Of a stretch of DNA of 64,000 nucleotides, positions 36,084 through 45,047 are shown piece after piece. Numbering within the stretch: the first letter of the stretch is position 1; every line of letters starts with the position of its first letter. The DNA comes from Chryseosolibacter indicum (lineage in GTDB: Bacteria; Bacteroidota; Bacteroidia; Cytophagales; Cyclobacteriaceae): contig NZ_JAHESD010000004.1 in NCBI RefSeq assembly GCF_018598585.1, positions 62,001 through 126,000 on the forward strand. Direction: 5' to 3'. The notes under the pieces are model-generated. The model saw nothing but the letters and a program-made list of their open reading frames with translations, did not search any database and was not told the origin of the DNA. A program made the position numbers and the translations under genes.

Positions 36084-36605
36084 ATGAGAAAAATAATATT
36101 GGCAGTAGCTGTTACGCTGGATAATTTTATTGAAGGTCCGAATGGAGAAATTGATTGGTGTTTCACCGATCAGGATTATGGTATGACTGATTTTCTCAAC
36201 AGGATTGATACAATTTTATATGGCAGAAAAAGTTATGAGCTTGTAGTTAAGATGGAAGGAGGCCTTGGTATGTATGGGAACAAGAAAAACTATGTATTCT
36301 CCAATACAATAAAGGGGCAGCTTGAAGGTGCTGAATTAGTAAGGGGAAGTACCTTAGAACAGGTAAAGGAAATTAAAGCTGCACCCGGAAAAGATATCTG
36401 GTTGTTTGGCGGTGCCGCCTTAACGGAGTCGTTGATGCAAGCAAATCTTGTTGATGAATTCTGGTTTACGGTTCATCCCATTATACTTGGAAAAGGAAAA
36501 CCACTTTTCACCAACCTTCAACATCCTATCAATCTTACGCTAGTAAACAGCAAGGTGTATGAAACAGGTTTGGTTTCATTAAACTATCAGCTGAAAGAGA
36601 AGTAA
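36084..36605 (+). CDS. DHFR/RibD C-terminal-type reductase
   Basis: 173 aa of the dihydrofolate reductase-like family (RibD_C). Seen: ILAVAVTLDNFIEGPNGEIDW, ILYGRKSYELVV, GKDIWLFGGAALTESLM (NADPH-binding Gly pair) and WFTVHPIILGKGKPLF. It begins 24 bp after the GyrI-like gene and probably is the last gene of a WYL-GyrI-DHFR operon. The natural substrate of this stand-alone subgroup is unknown. Confidence 0.85.
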   Translation: MRKIILAVAVTLDNFIEGPNGEIDWCFTDQDYGMTDFLNRIDTILYGRKSYELVVKMEGGLGMYGNKKNYVFSNTIKGQLEGAELVRGSTLEQVKEIKAAPGKDIWLFGGAALTESLMQANLVDEFWFTVHPIILGKGKPLFTNLQHPINLTLVNSKVYETGLVSLNYQLKEK

Positions 36606-36626
36606 TAGTTTAACGCTAATGGATGT

Positions 36627-36669
36627 AAAAAAAAGAAGAGAGTTACTCAACGTTCTCTCTCTTTTGTTT
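36627..36669. terminator. A/T-flanked hairpin between convergent genes
   Basis: Eight As, then GAAGAGAG pairing with CTCTCTC and TTTTG on the far side. It sits between the DHFR-like gene and the minus-strand hydrophilic gene; with poly-A on one side and Ts on the other, it can end transcription in both directions. Confidence 0.6.
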
Positions 36670-36693
36670 GGTTTATAGACCTTGCCTTTTTGG

Positions 36694-37098
36694 CTAATCA
36701 GATAACTGCCTGGTGCTGCCTTCTGTTCTTGTTACTGAACCTTCATTTTCCCTTGCATCTGCTTTTCGCTCCAGCTCATTGTTACCCGCACGTTGTTCCT
36801 TGCGTTCTCCTGCTGTACGTGGTGGCATTCCCGAATGTAAATTTCGGGTATCATAGTTTGCACCACTTTCAGGAAACCTGTTCTCATTTCTGCTACCTTC
36901 ATTAAAAGTTGCAGATGGGCGTTCCTCTCGTTGCATTTCGTCAGCAATATCTTCATCCGTACTGGCAGCAACATCTTTTATTATGTGCCGCTTACCATAT
37001 CTTGAATTCGCTAAGATATCCTGATACATGAATCTTTCCCCGTCAACTTGTAGCTGACCAGGATAGACTTTTTGCCGGTTGTATTCGTAATTGTCCAT
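36694..37098 (-). CDS. hydrophilic protein of unknown function
   Basis: 134 aa with almost no hydrophobic core: many Glu, Arg, Asn and Gln, low-complexity toward the C-terminus. The first half has a plausible folded start (YPGQLQVDGERFMYQDI). It resembles stress-induced disordered proteins, but no family is recognised. An overlapping minus frame at 36732-36974 is less plausible. Confidence 0.5.
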   Translation of the reverse strand: MDNYEYNRQKVYPGQLQVDGERFMYQDILANSRYGKRHIIKDVAASTDEDIADEMQREERPSATFNEGSRNENRFPESGANYDTRNLHSGMPPRTAGERKEQRAGNNELERKADARENEGSVTRTEGSTRQLSD

Positions 37099-37324
37099 AA
37101 CACAAATCCTTTCTACACTTCTTGTTGTACTGAAATAACCATGCCTTTTAAAGCAGGTTGTTTAACATTAATAAATGCAATTGCTGGATCATTTCTTCTG
37201 CTGGTAGTACGTCAGGAATAGAATTTTAATAATCGGCTTTTGCCTGTTATACCTCCCTGAAGTCTGTTAGGTCAAGAAGTCAACATTTCAAACAACAGAA
37301 TCTGGCTTTAAAGTATTGAAGTAC

Positions 37325-38935
37325 ATGAAGGAAAAACAGAACCACTTATGGTGGCAGGAAGGAATTATATATCAAATTTATCCACGTTCTTTTCAGGATA
37401 GCAATGGCGATGGGGTAGGAGATTTAAAAGGAATAATTACCCGTCTTGATTACATAAAGAATTTAGGAATTGATGCCGTTTGGATCTCACCAATATACCC
37501 ATCACCCATGGCAGATTTTGGTTATGATATTTCAGATTATACCGGTATCCATCCTTTGTTTGGTTCTCTTGCTGACTTTGATGTGCTGTTAAAGGAAATT
37601 CATAACAGGGGAATGAAGCTAATTCTTGATCTTGTTCCTAATCACACTTCAGATCAGCATCCCTGGTTTCTTGAGTCACGCTCATCAAGAGATAATCCCA
37701 AACGCAATTGGTATATATGGAAAGATCCAGGTCCTGATCATTCACCACCTAACAACTGGCTTGCTGCATTTGGGGGAAGTGCGTGGGAATGGGATGAAAA
37801 GACTCAACAGTATTACTACCATGCGTTTCTTAAAGAGCAACCCGATCTTAATTGGAGAAACCCGGAAGTTCAAAAGGCGATGCTGAACGTAATGAAGTTC
37901 TGGTTGGATAAAGGTGTTGATGGCTTCCGTGTAGATGTAATGTGGCACATGATAAAGGATGATCAGTTCAGAGATAATCCTGTTAATCCAACATATCAGC
38001 AACACATGGCCACGTATGATCAACTGCTTCCTGTGTTTTCTACTGATCAGCCTGAAGTTCATAAGATCGTGAGGATGATGAGGGATCTGCTCGATCAGTA
38101 CGATGAGCGTATGATGATAGGAGAGATCTACCTTCCGATACAAAAACTGGTTACGTACTATGGTGCAGAAAGAAAAGGTGCACATCTTCCTTTTAACTTT
38201 CAACTGTTAACCTTACCGTGGGATGCAACACAGATAGCACTCGCCATAGCGGAGTATGAAAATGCTTTACCCGAACATGGATGGCCTAACTGGGTTTTAG
38301 GAAATCATGATCAACCAAGGGTGGCAAGCAGACTTGGTTCTGAACAAGCACGTGTGGCAGCCATGCTTCTTCTTACGTTAAGAGGCACACCTACTATTTA
38401 CTATGGTGATGAAATCGGGTTGAAAGATGTACCGATACCGGTTGAAGAAATCCAGGATCCGCAGGGTTTAAACATGCCCGATAAGAACCTGAGCCGGGAT
38501 CCTGCAAGAACACCCATGCAATGGGATGCCTCGACTAATGCAGGGTTCTCAACAACTAAGCCGTGGCTGAGAGTTGACAGGAACTATACGCGGCAGAATG
38601 TAGAAGCACTCCGCAATAATGAAACGTCAATATATAATTTATATGCTAAGCTTATCGCTTTACGTAAGAAGGAGTCATCATTATCCGTAGGAAGTTATAC
38701 TCCGGTTTATTCGGATCACCAGATGATAGCTTACATACGAAAAGCAGAAGGCTCCCCAGCATTTCTTATCATTCTTAATCTCACCCATAGACCATGTTAT
38801 TTCAGGCAGAAGCAAACATCTTATACGGGTACTATTGTAGTTTCTACTTCTCCTGAGCTTGAAGGTACAGCAGTAGAAGGTACAATAAGTTTAAGCGGAG
38901 ATGAAGGTATTATTATCAAATTAAAAGAAAATTAA
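37325..38935 (+). CDS. GH13 alpha-glucosidase
   Basis: 536 aa from ATG 37325 (TTG at 37316 would add three residues). A complete (beta/alpha)8 alpha-amylase-family enzyme: DLVPNHTSD, nucleophile Asp204 in GFRVDVMW, acid/base Glu267 in MIGEIY and transition-state Asp329 in GNHDQPR. The insert PGPDHSPPNNW and QPDLNWRNP are typical of GH13 subfamily 30-like alpha-glucosidases. Cytoplasmic, no signal. Its 23-bp gap to treZ suggests one operon for degrading maltodextrin or making trehalose. Confidence 0.9.
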   Translation: MKEKQNHLWWQEGIIYQIYPRSFQDSNGDGVGDLKGIITRLDYIKNLGIDAVWISPIYPSPMADFGYDISDYTGIHPLFGSLADFDVLLKEIHNRGMKLILDLVPNHTSDQHPWFLESRSSRDNPKRNWYIWKDPGPDHSPPNNWLAAFGGSAWEWDEKTQQYYYHAFLKEQPDLNWRNPEVQKAMLNVMKFWLDKGVDGFRVDVMWHMIKDDQFRDNPVNPTYQQHMATYDQLLPVFSTDQPEVHKIVRMMRDLLDQYDERMMIGEIYLPIQKLVTYYGAERKGAHLPFNFQLLTLPWDATQIALAIAEYENALPEHGWPNWVLGNHDQPRVASRLGSEQARVAAMLLLTLRGTPTIYYGDEIGLKDVPIPVEEIQDPQGLNMPDKNLSRDPARTPMQWDASTNAGFSTTKPWLRVDRNYTRQNVEALRNNETSIYNLYAKLIALRKKESSLSVGSYTPVYSDHQMIAYIRKAEGSPAFLIILNLTHRPCYFRQKQTSYTGTIVVSTSPELEGTAVEGTISLSGDEGIIIKLKEN

Positions 38936-38958
38936 AAACAACTCTTGGTATAACTTCT

Positions 38959-40809
38959 ATGGGAACTACGCTCGCTACCAATCTGGCCGGTGCCAGGTTT
39001 AATGGTTCTGAATGTACATTTTCTGTCTGGGCTCCTTTAAAGGAGCGTATGATTCTTCATCTAACAGAATCAAAACGACAGGTTGAGATGAAGAAAGATG
39101 ATGAAGGTTATTTTAGTATAACATTAAAAGATGTAAAGCAGGGAGCGAAGTACTTCTTTAGACCCGATAACGAAAAAGATTATCCTGATCCTACTTCATT
39201 CTACCAGCCAGAGGGCGTGCATGGTCCCTCACAGGTTTATACCCATGACTATGAATGGAAGGACCAGGCATGGCGTGGATTGCCTTTTAAAGACCTTATA
39301 CTTTACGAAGTCCACGTTGGTACATTTACTCAAGAGGGTACTTTTGAAGCCATTATACCTTATCTGGACGAGCTTTATGAAACAGGAATTAATGCGTTGG
39401 AGCTTATGCCTGTGTCACAGTTTAGCGGAGGTAGAAACTGGGGTTATGATGGTGTTTATCCTTACGCTGTTCAAAATACTTATGGGGGACCTGATGGATT
39501 AAAAAGACTGGTTGATGCCTGTCATCAAAGAGGTATCGCTGTATTCCTGGATGTGGTATATAATCATATTGGCCCTGAAGGAAATTACCTCCCTCAATAT
39601 GGACCTTATTTTACAGATACATATTGTACACCCTGGGGAGATGCCATTAATTTCGATGGAGACTGGTCGGATGGCGTAAGAGATTACTTCTGTAACAATG
39701 CTTTGTATTGGTTTAAATACTTTCACCTTGATGGACTGAGACTCGATGCAATTCACATGGCCTATGATAATGGTGCATATCATTTCTGGCAGTATGTAAA
39801 CGATAAGGTAAAGCAATTGCAGGAAGAGGTAGGACGACCGTTGCATATGATCGCAGAGAGTGACTTGAATAGCCCTCGCGTAATTAATCCTTTAGTAATA
39901 GGAGGATATGGTTTCACAGCCCAATGGCTTGACGACTTTCATCATGCGCTGTATGTGATGCTCGACCCAAAAGGCAGAGAACGGTATATTGATTTCGGAT
40001 TGATAGAACAACTTGCGAAAGCATATACAGATGGCTTTGTTCACAGCGGGGAGTATGTAAAGTTCAGGAAGAGAAAGCACGGTGTTTCTTCTGCAGGTAT
40101 CCCTGGTGATAAATTCGTAGCATTTAATCTTAACCACGATCAGATCGGAAACCGCATACATGCTGAACGTCTATGTGTTCTTGTTAATCATGAGAAAGTT
40201 AAATTAGGAGCAGCGGCCTTAATGCTTTCGCCCTACGTGCCGATGCTATTTATGGGCGAAGAGTATGCAGATCAATCTCCTTTCTACTATTTCGTAAGCC
40301 ACACAGATCCTGCCCTTGTTGAAGCTGTAAGAAAAGGAAGAAAAGAAGAATTTAAAGATTATAAGGGAGAAGGAGAATCACCAGATCCTTATGATGAGAA
40401 GACTTTCAATGACTCAAAGTTGAAGTGGGTTAAACGAAATGAAGGCAAGCACAAAATTACGCTTGAATGGCATAAGAGGCTTATTCAGCTAAGAAGATCG
40501 AACAAAGCAATAGGAAATTTTGACAAGAACGATATCACGGCTCAGGTTATCGCTCAGGATGCACTTGTTATTCATCGCCAGGCAGTAGGAGGAAGTGATC
40601 ATGTGCTATGTCTGTTTAATTTTGGCGAGCAGAAAGTAAGATACACAATGCCTCTGGGAAATAAGAAATGGAGAAAGATTCTTGATTCCCAGGAAGTACA
40701 ATGGAGCGAAGACGGAAAGCAAAAGCAAACACTGCCTTCATTAACTACTTCATCAGAAGAGGTAGTAATTCCACCAACAAGTGTAATTGTATATGAAGAA
40801 GTAAGGTGA
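38959..40809 (+). CDS. treZ: malto-oligosyltrehalose trehalohydrolase
   Basis: 616 aa. A CBM48/isoamylase-type N-terminal domain (about 10-95, with FSVWAPLKERMILHL) precedes the GH13 core: WGYDGVYPYAVQNTYGG, nucleophile Asp in GLRLDAIH, acid/base Glu in MIAESDLN and a LNHDQIGN transition-state Asp. These are hallmarks of TreZ, which releases trehalose from malto-oligosyltrehalose made by TreY. The partner treY is not in the window. A branching enzyme (glgB) is an alternative, but LDDFHHALYVML and the HDQIGNRIHAERL pattern favour TreZ. Confidence 0.88.
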   Translation: MGTTLATNLAGARFNGSECTFSVWAPLKERMILHLTESKRQVEMKKDDEGYFSITLKDVKQGAKYFFRPDNEKDYPDPTSFYQPEGVHGPSQVYTHDYEWKDQAWRGLPFKDLILYEVHVGTFTQEGTFEAIIPYLDELYETGINALELMPVSQFSGGRNWGYDGVYPYAVQNTYGGPDGLKRLVDACHQRGIAVFLDVVYNHIGPEGNYLPQYGPYFTDTYCTPWGDAINFDGDWSDGVRDYFCNNALYWFKYFHLDGLRLDAIHMAYDNGAYHFWQYVNDKVKQLQEEVGRPLHMIAESDLNSPRVINPLVIGGYGFTAQWLDDFHHALYVMLDPKGRERYIDFGLIEQLAKAYTDGFVHSGEYVKFRKRKHGVSSAGIPGDKFVAFNLNHDQIGNRIHAERLCVLVNHEKVKLGAAALMLSPYVPMLFMGEEYADQSPFYYFVSHTDPALVEAVRKGRKEEFKDYKGEGESPDPYDEKTFNDSKLKWVKRNEGKHKITLEWHKRLIQLRRSNKAIGNFDKNDITAQVIAQDALVIHRQAVGGSDHVLCLFNFGEQKVRYTMPLGNKKWRKILDSQEVQWSEDGKQKQTLPSLTTSSEEVVIPPTSVIVYEEVR

Positions 40810-40828
40810 TTAATTTAGAGACAATGCA

Positions 40829-41980
40829 TCAGGAAATTGTCACCTTTTTTCCTGTGCGCATAGCCTCGTAAATTGCCTGTATGATTTTAACATCCTGTTT
40901 TCCCATTTCACCTGGAACAGTTGATGGTTTGTTTTCCTTTATTGCTTGTGCGAACGCATCCATCTGCAAGGCTTGTTGGTTTACTTCCGGAAAATCCATC
41001 TTACCATTTGAAGTTTCTCCCTTTATACCTTTATAAGGATAGGCAGGAGATAGTTCGGCCCAACCGTTTTCACCTTCAAGGCGAAGTTTGTTCATTTCGT
41101 TGGTGTAGGCAGTTTTACATTCTGCTATAATACCTCCCGGCATTTCCATGGTCCAGCTTAGCGAATCTTCTATATCTTTAAATCGATCTTTGTCTTTTTT
41201 AGGACCTTCTTTAGCAGTAACAGCTATCGGTTCCATTCCTGTTGTATAACGCACGCCTTGTATGGCATAGATTCCGACATCCATAAGAGAGCCACCGCCC
41301 GCGAGTGCTTTGTTTAATCGCCAGCCTTCTGTATCACTCATGCCATTTTCTGCAATTACCTTTTTAATGTTGCCGAATACTTTTTCAGTTCCAAAGCGAG
41401 TCATCTCCCGATTGTAGGGTTCGAAACGTAAGCGGTAACCGATAGAAAGCATCTTACCGGCTTCCTTGCATGCAGCTATCATTTCGTCACATTCCTGTAC
41501 GGTAACAGCCATTGGTTTTTCGCATATAACATGCTTGCCCGCTTTCGCTGCTCTTACAACAAATTCTTTGTGCATGGCGTTAGGAAGCACAACATAGATG
41601 ATGTCGATATCAGGGTTATCTTTTATCTGATCGAAATTCTCGTAGTTGTAAATATTCTTCTCCGGAATATTATACTTCGTTTTCCATTCATCTGCTTTAT
41701 CAGGAGAACCTGTAACGATTCCGGAAAGGTAACAGTGCTGTGTTTCCTGAAGCGCAGGAGCAAGTTGTCCTTTGCTGTAGTTACCAAGTCCTACCAACGC
41801 AATACCTAGTTTCTTTGATGCCTGTTGTTCTGATACATTCTGTTCGCTTTTCTCTTCCTTCTCCTGTTTACTCTGGCAAGAAGTAAGCGAAGAAAATGAA
41901 TACACTGAGAAAGCAGCAACACTATAGCGATAAGAATGTTCGATGAAAGTTCTTCTTGATAACTGAAAGGATTTTTTCAT
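40829..41980 (-). CDS. Gfo/Idh/MocA-family oxidoreductase, Tat-type lipoprotein
   Basis: 383 aa with a twin-arginine motif (SRRTFIE near residue 8) and a lipobox Cys35 in SLTSCQSK, so it is probably exported folded and lipidated. The Rossmann start is LGIALVGLGNYSKG, the catalytic Lys in HVICEKPMAV, and GGGSLMDVGIYAIQG is in the second domain. Glucose-fructose oxidoreductase-like proteins act on sugars. Convergent with treZ; no evident operon link. Confidence 0.87.
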   Translation of the reverse strand: MKKSFQLSRRTFIEHSYRYSVAAFSVYSFSSLTSCQSKQEKEEKSEQNVSEQQASKKLGIALVGLGNYSKGQLAPALQETQHCYLSGIVTGSPDKADEWKTKYNIPEKNIYNYENFDQIKDNPDIDIIYVVLPNAMHKEFVVRAAKAGKHVICEKPMAVTVQECDEMIAACKEAGKMLSIGYRLRFEPYNREMTRFGTEKVFGNIKKVIAENGMSDTEGWRLNKALAGGGSLMDVGIYAIQGVRYTTGMEPIAVTAKEGPKKDKDRFKDIEDSLSWTMEMPGGIIAECKTAYTNEMNKLRLEGENGWAELSPAYPYKGIKGETSNGKMDFPEVNQQALQMDAFAQAIKENKPSTVPGEMGKQDVKIIQAIYEAMRTGKKVTIS

Positions 41981-42182
41981 AGGGAATTGCGTTTCTCAAT
42001 AAATGTTAAAAATTATACCTATACATTTATTATTGGATTACGTTAGTGAGCATTGGAAGTGCTGCGAAAACGTTAATGCAATGCTGGTAACATTTAACTC
42101 GAAATATTTCCTTTTGTCGTACGATGTGTTTTAAGTTTTACAAAAGGCATAATTATTGGAATGTGAAGGAGGATTATCTAAA

Positions 42183-42764
42183 ATGAAAAGAGTTCTGATT
42201 AGTTTACTCATTATCAGCGTGGTGTTTTTTTACCAATGCACAATGGGTGAAAAAGAAAACGTAAATAATGTAAGTGAAGAGGAACACGCAATGGTTGACG
42301 ACCACATTGCAGCGTTTATTATTCAGGCTGCTGATACCCGAATGATGGGCATAGAACAAGGTAAGCTGGCTAAAGAGCGTGGTACTACCGAAGAAATCCG
42401 CGCTTATGGCGAAAAGATCATACAGGATCAGTCAAAGGTACTTGAAGAGCTTAAAGAACTTGCTGAAAAGAAAAAGGTAAGGCTTCCTAAAGCTTTAAGC
42501 AATAGAAGAACACATGGGTTATATGAGTTAAGAAGTGAGAATGGAAGATTCTTCGATAAGAAGTTTGTTCGTATGATAACGCTTGATCACAAACATGATC
42601 TCCGTCAGTTCAGCAGAGCGAAAAAGTTTAGTGATCCCGAGGTTCGTGATTTTGTTGTAAACAATCTTCCTGTAATTGAATCACATCTTGAAGATATCGA
42701 GCAGATTGTTCAGACAGAAAAAAGCTCTGGTAGTCTTTCCGTGAGCAGGAATGATGAAGAATAA
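42183..42764 (+). CDS. DUF4142 lipoprotein, second copy
   Basis: 193 aa from ATG 42183 (a TTG at 42156 lies upstream). Cys19 of the lipobox is in VFFYQC. Helical DUF4142 domain with AADTRMMGIEQGKLAKERGT, MITLDHKHDLRQFSRA and LPVIESHLEDIEQIV. An AAGGAGG at 42166-42172 lies ten bases before the ATG. Paralogue of 20257-20814; function unknown. Confidence 0.85.
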   Translation: MKRVLISLLIISVVFFYQCTMGEKENVNNVSEEEHAMVDDHIAAFIIQAADTRMMGIEQGKLAKERGTTEEIRAYGEKIIQDQSKVLEELKELAEKKKVRLPKALSNRRTHGLYELRSENGRFFDKKFVRMITLDHKHDLRQFSRAKKFSDPEVRDFVVNNLPVIESHLEDIEQIVQTEKSSGSLSVSRNDEE

Positions 42765-43006
42765 ATGAATGCATCTCGTATAAACCCTTGCAGGTCCAGC
42801 AGTGATTTGATCAGTTACCACTAAGCTAGGTAATTGGCATTAAGTTACATTGAGGTTAGGGTAGGACCTACAAACGCACGTTGTTTCTAACTTGCAGAAG
42901 GGTACGCTACCCCTTTCAAGACGACTAAGAATTGTTACCAGCAGTGCGCCGCCGGTTAATTCAGACAATAAAAGTAGCTGTTCGAAACACCCAATTTCTC
43001 CTTCGC

Positions 43007-43022
43007 AACATGCCGGCATGTT
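43007..43022. promoter_or_regulatory. perfect 16-bp palindrome upstream of a receiver gene
   Basis: AACATGCCGGCATGTT reads the same on both strands with no loop, 30 bp before the ATG of the lone receiver gene. A looped terminator is unlikely, so an operator-like site is a fair guess. Confidence 0.5.
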
Positions 43023-43052
43023 TTTGTTCCTCAAATAAGGAAATGTTACAGT

Positions 43053-43421
43053 ATGAAAGAGGACTTGGAAATAGTGTTGATTGAGGATAATGAAGACGAC
43101 GCTGAACGTTTAATTAAATTCCTTCGAAGTCACGTAAATAATAAGATAAGATATATTCAGGATGGGGCAGAGGCGGTTAAGTTTTTACTTTTTGAATCTG
43201 ACGGTGCTCCTAAGCTTATTCTTTTGGATTTAGTACTGCCATCTGTTGATGGGTTTGAAGTCTTTGATATAATCCGATCGGAACCAAAGGAAAGGGAACT
43301 ATCCGTAATCTTTCTAGTCTCATCGCTTCGTTCCAAAGAGTACGTGGAATCACTGGGAGTAAAGCCCGATGGTTATCTTATAAAACCTAAACTTGAAGAA
43401 GGACTTCCTTTTCGCCTTTAG
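43053..43421 (+). CDS. stand-alone receiver (response regulator) domain
   Basis: 122 aa phosphoreceiver: acidic pair Glu11/Asp12 (LIEDNEDDA), phosphoacceptor Asp59 (LLDLVLPSVDG), Ser90/Ser91 at the Thr position and Lys111 (LIKPK). It ends ten residues after the Lys, so the last helix is short. CheY-like, with no output domain, in a cluster with a histidine kinase, a NarL-type regulator and another lone receiver. Confidence 0.87.
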   Translation: MKEDLEIVLIEDNEDDAERLIKFLRSHVNNKIRYIQDGAEAVKFLLFESDGAPKLILLDLVLPSVDGFEVFDIIRSEPKERELSVIFLVSSLRSKEYVESLGVKPDGYLIKPKLEEGLPFRL

Positions 43422-43425
43422 TGTT

Positions 43426-43803
43426 TTACTTATTACTTCTTTTCAACAGCAGGGGTTTCGCTAAGGCGAGCCATGTAATGAGAAAGATGATTTGAATGAT
43501 GCCGTCGCCCAAATAGATGTCAGAGATTACATCATTGAGTGCGTAATAGAAATCAATGCTGATAAAAGCAGCAGAGGTAAGGCTTCCGAGTATAAAAACT
43601 GGTCTCTGATCTGTATCTATAAATAAAAAAGATAGCATGGTGAGCGCTACAGGAATAAGAAGTGCGCCCACGGTTTTTATAAGCCAAATGTCTGTTTTGT
43701 AACCCGTAGCCAACATGAAGCTATGAATATCAACCAATGGCCATATTGCTGTTAACAACGTATAACATCCTTGTATCCAAAGTAAAGTTCTGAAGATGTT
43801 CAT
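43426..43803 (-). CDS. four-helix membrane protein, unknown function
   Basis: 125 aa, four predicted membrane helices (LLWIQGCYTLLTAIWPLV, TVGALLIPVALTMLSFLF, FILGSLTSAAFISIDFYYAL, GIIQIIFLITWLALAKPL). It resembles small uncharacterised DUF-type membrane proteins. Its stop lies four bases from that of the receiver gene, transcribed toward it. Confidence 0.6.
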   Translation of the reverse strand: MNIFRTLLWIQGCYTLLTAIWPLVDIHSFMLATGYKTDIWLIKTVGALLIPVALTMLSFLFIDTDQRPVFILGSLTSAAFISIDFYYALNDVISDIYLGDGIIQIIFLITWLALAKPLLLKRSNK

Positions 43804-43923
43804 GCTTGCAATTCGTTACTTTTCTTATTAGCCGTTAAAATGACTCCTTTTGACTGGTTATCAATTGGTGTATCGGTTGTATGAAAGTGTTCAGGGCTTT
43901 GTAGTGAGTAAATTGGTAGTGAA

Positions 43924-45015
43924 TTAAGAAGCATGCTCGATGTCATCCTTAGGGAACGTTAATGTAAATGTGGTTCCCACGTTTTCCTTACTCTCAAAGT
44001 CTACTTGGCCATTCATGAGCTGAACAAGTTTCTTTACAATGTATAATCCCATACCTATTGATTTTTCGCCCATGAGACCCGGTCTGCTGGCAGGAGTGTT
44101 CTTTTGAAAAAGTGCCGATTTCATTGAATCAGGTATTCCAATGCCAGAGTCTTTAAAGGCAATGATTACAGTTTTTGGTGATTCTGTTATTGCTATCTCA
44201 ATGGTAGACTTTGTTGGTGAAAACTTAACAGCGTTTGAAATAAGATTGTTAGCAACCTGTAAGAACTTAACATCATCCGCCTGTATGGTGATATCTTTTT
44301 GCTTAGTATTGATCTTAAAACTATAATCAGGATATGATTTTCTTATACGTTCAATTATGATTTCCAGCTTTTCAATAACGTTGAATGGATTTGCCTTTAC
44401 GCTGATATGTTCCGATACCAGGTGCTCTTCTTCAAGGAAGTCGTTGACAATATCTATACAATGATTAGTATTTTCTTTTATTAGTTCAAGCTGAGCCTGA
44501 ATATCTGATACTTTTGAAATTCTGTTGCGTTCTATAGACTCTATAATATTCCTGGATAGATGCAAAGGGCCAGCAAGATTATGTGTTACCATATCAAGTA
44601 GAGAATTCTTTTTTGCCCCATAATTAATAACATACTCTTCCCGCTCTTTAAGTTCCGTAACGTCTTTAATGATACCAACTACGTATTCATTGTTGTATTT
44701 ATAGGCGTTTAATTGCAAATACCTGAATGTACCATCATGCTGCTTGATTCTAAATAGTACATCTTCCACTTTATTTAACCTGGAGAATAAGCTGTACTCG
44801 GCCTGCAGATGTTCCAAATCTTCGCTTAAAATATGATTAATAAAAAAGGCAGGTTGGGAGCTAAAAGATGTGTGACTGATATCGAAAATCTTCAATAGCG
44901 AAGAATTTGTGTAATCGAGTGTATTTTTTTTTACGTTATATAGAAAGTACCCATCCTTCGCTAACGCTCCGATTGCGCTTATTACTTCTGGTATAGATGA
45001 TTTTGTCACTGGCAT
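43924..45015 (-). CDS. PAS-domain sensor histidine kinase
   Basis: 363 aa, cytoplasmic, no membrane segment. A PAS domain (about 15-120, ending YVVGIIKDVTELKERE) leads to a DHp helix with His145 in VTHNLAGPLHLSRN, and a HATPase domain with NNLISNAVKFSP (N box), FKDSGIGIPD (G1) and GEKSIGMGLYIVKKL (G2). It probably phosphorylates the NarL-type regulator that precedes it by 32 bp on the same strand. Confidence 0.92.
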   Translation of the reverse strand: MPVTKSSIPEVISAIGALAKDGYFLYNVKKNTLDYTNSSLLKIFDISHTSFSSQPAFFINHILSEDLEHLQAEYSLFSRLNKVEDVLFRIKQHDGTFRYLQLNAYKYNNEYVVGIIKDVTELKEREEYVINYGAKKNSLLDMVTHNLAGPLHLSRNIIESIERNRISKVSDIQAQLELIKENTNHCIDIVNDFLEEEHLVSEHISVKANPFNVIEKLEIIIERIRKSYPDYSFKINTKQKDITIQADDVKFLQVANNLISNAVKFSPTKSTIEIAITESPKTVIIAFKDSGIGIPDSMKSALFQKNTPASRPGLMGEKSIGMGLYIVKKLVQLMNGQVDFESKENVGTTFTLTFPKDDIEHAS

Positions 45016-45047
45016 TAATTGATTAGGTATAGCCAGATAAACTTAGG

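Noticed and set aside
36732-36974. second minus-strand frame inside the hydrophilic gene
   Set aside because: It is a shadow of the longer hydrophilic frame at 36694-37098.
37325-38935. trehalose synthase (TreS) rather than alpha-glucosidase
   Set aside because: The PGPDHSPPNNW insert and overall pattern favour GH13_30-like alpha-glucosidases; no C-terminal maltokinase or TreS-specific block seen.
42840-43034. minus-strand frame of 64 aa before the receiver gene
   Set aside because: No domain, no plausible signal or membrane segment, and it overlaps the palindrome and presumed promoter region.
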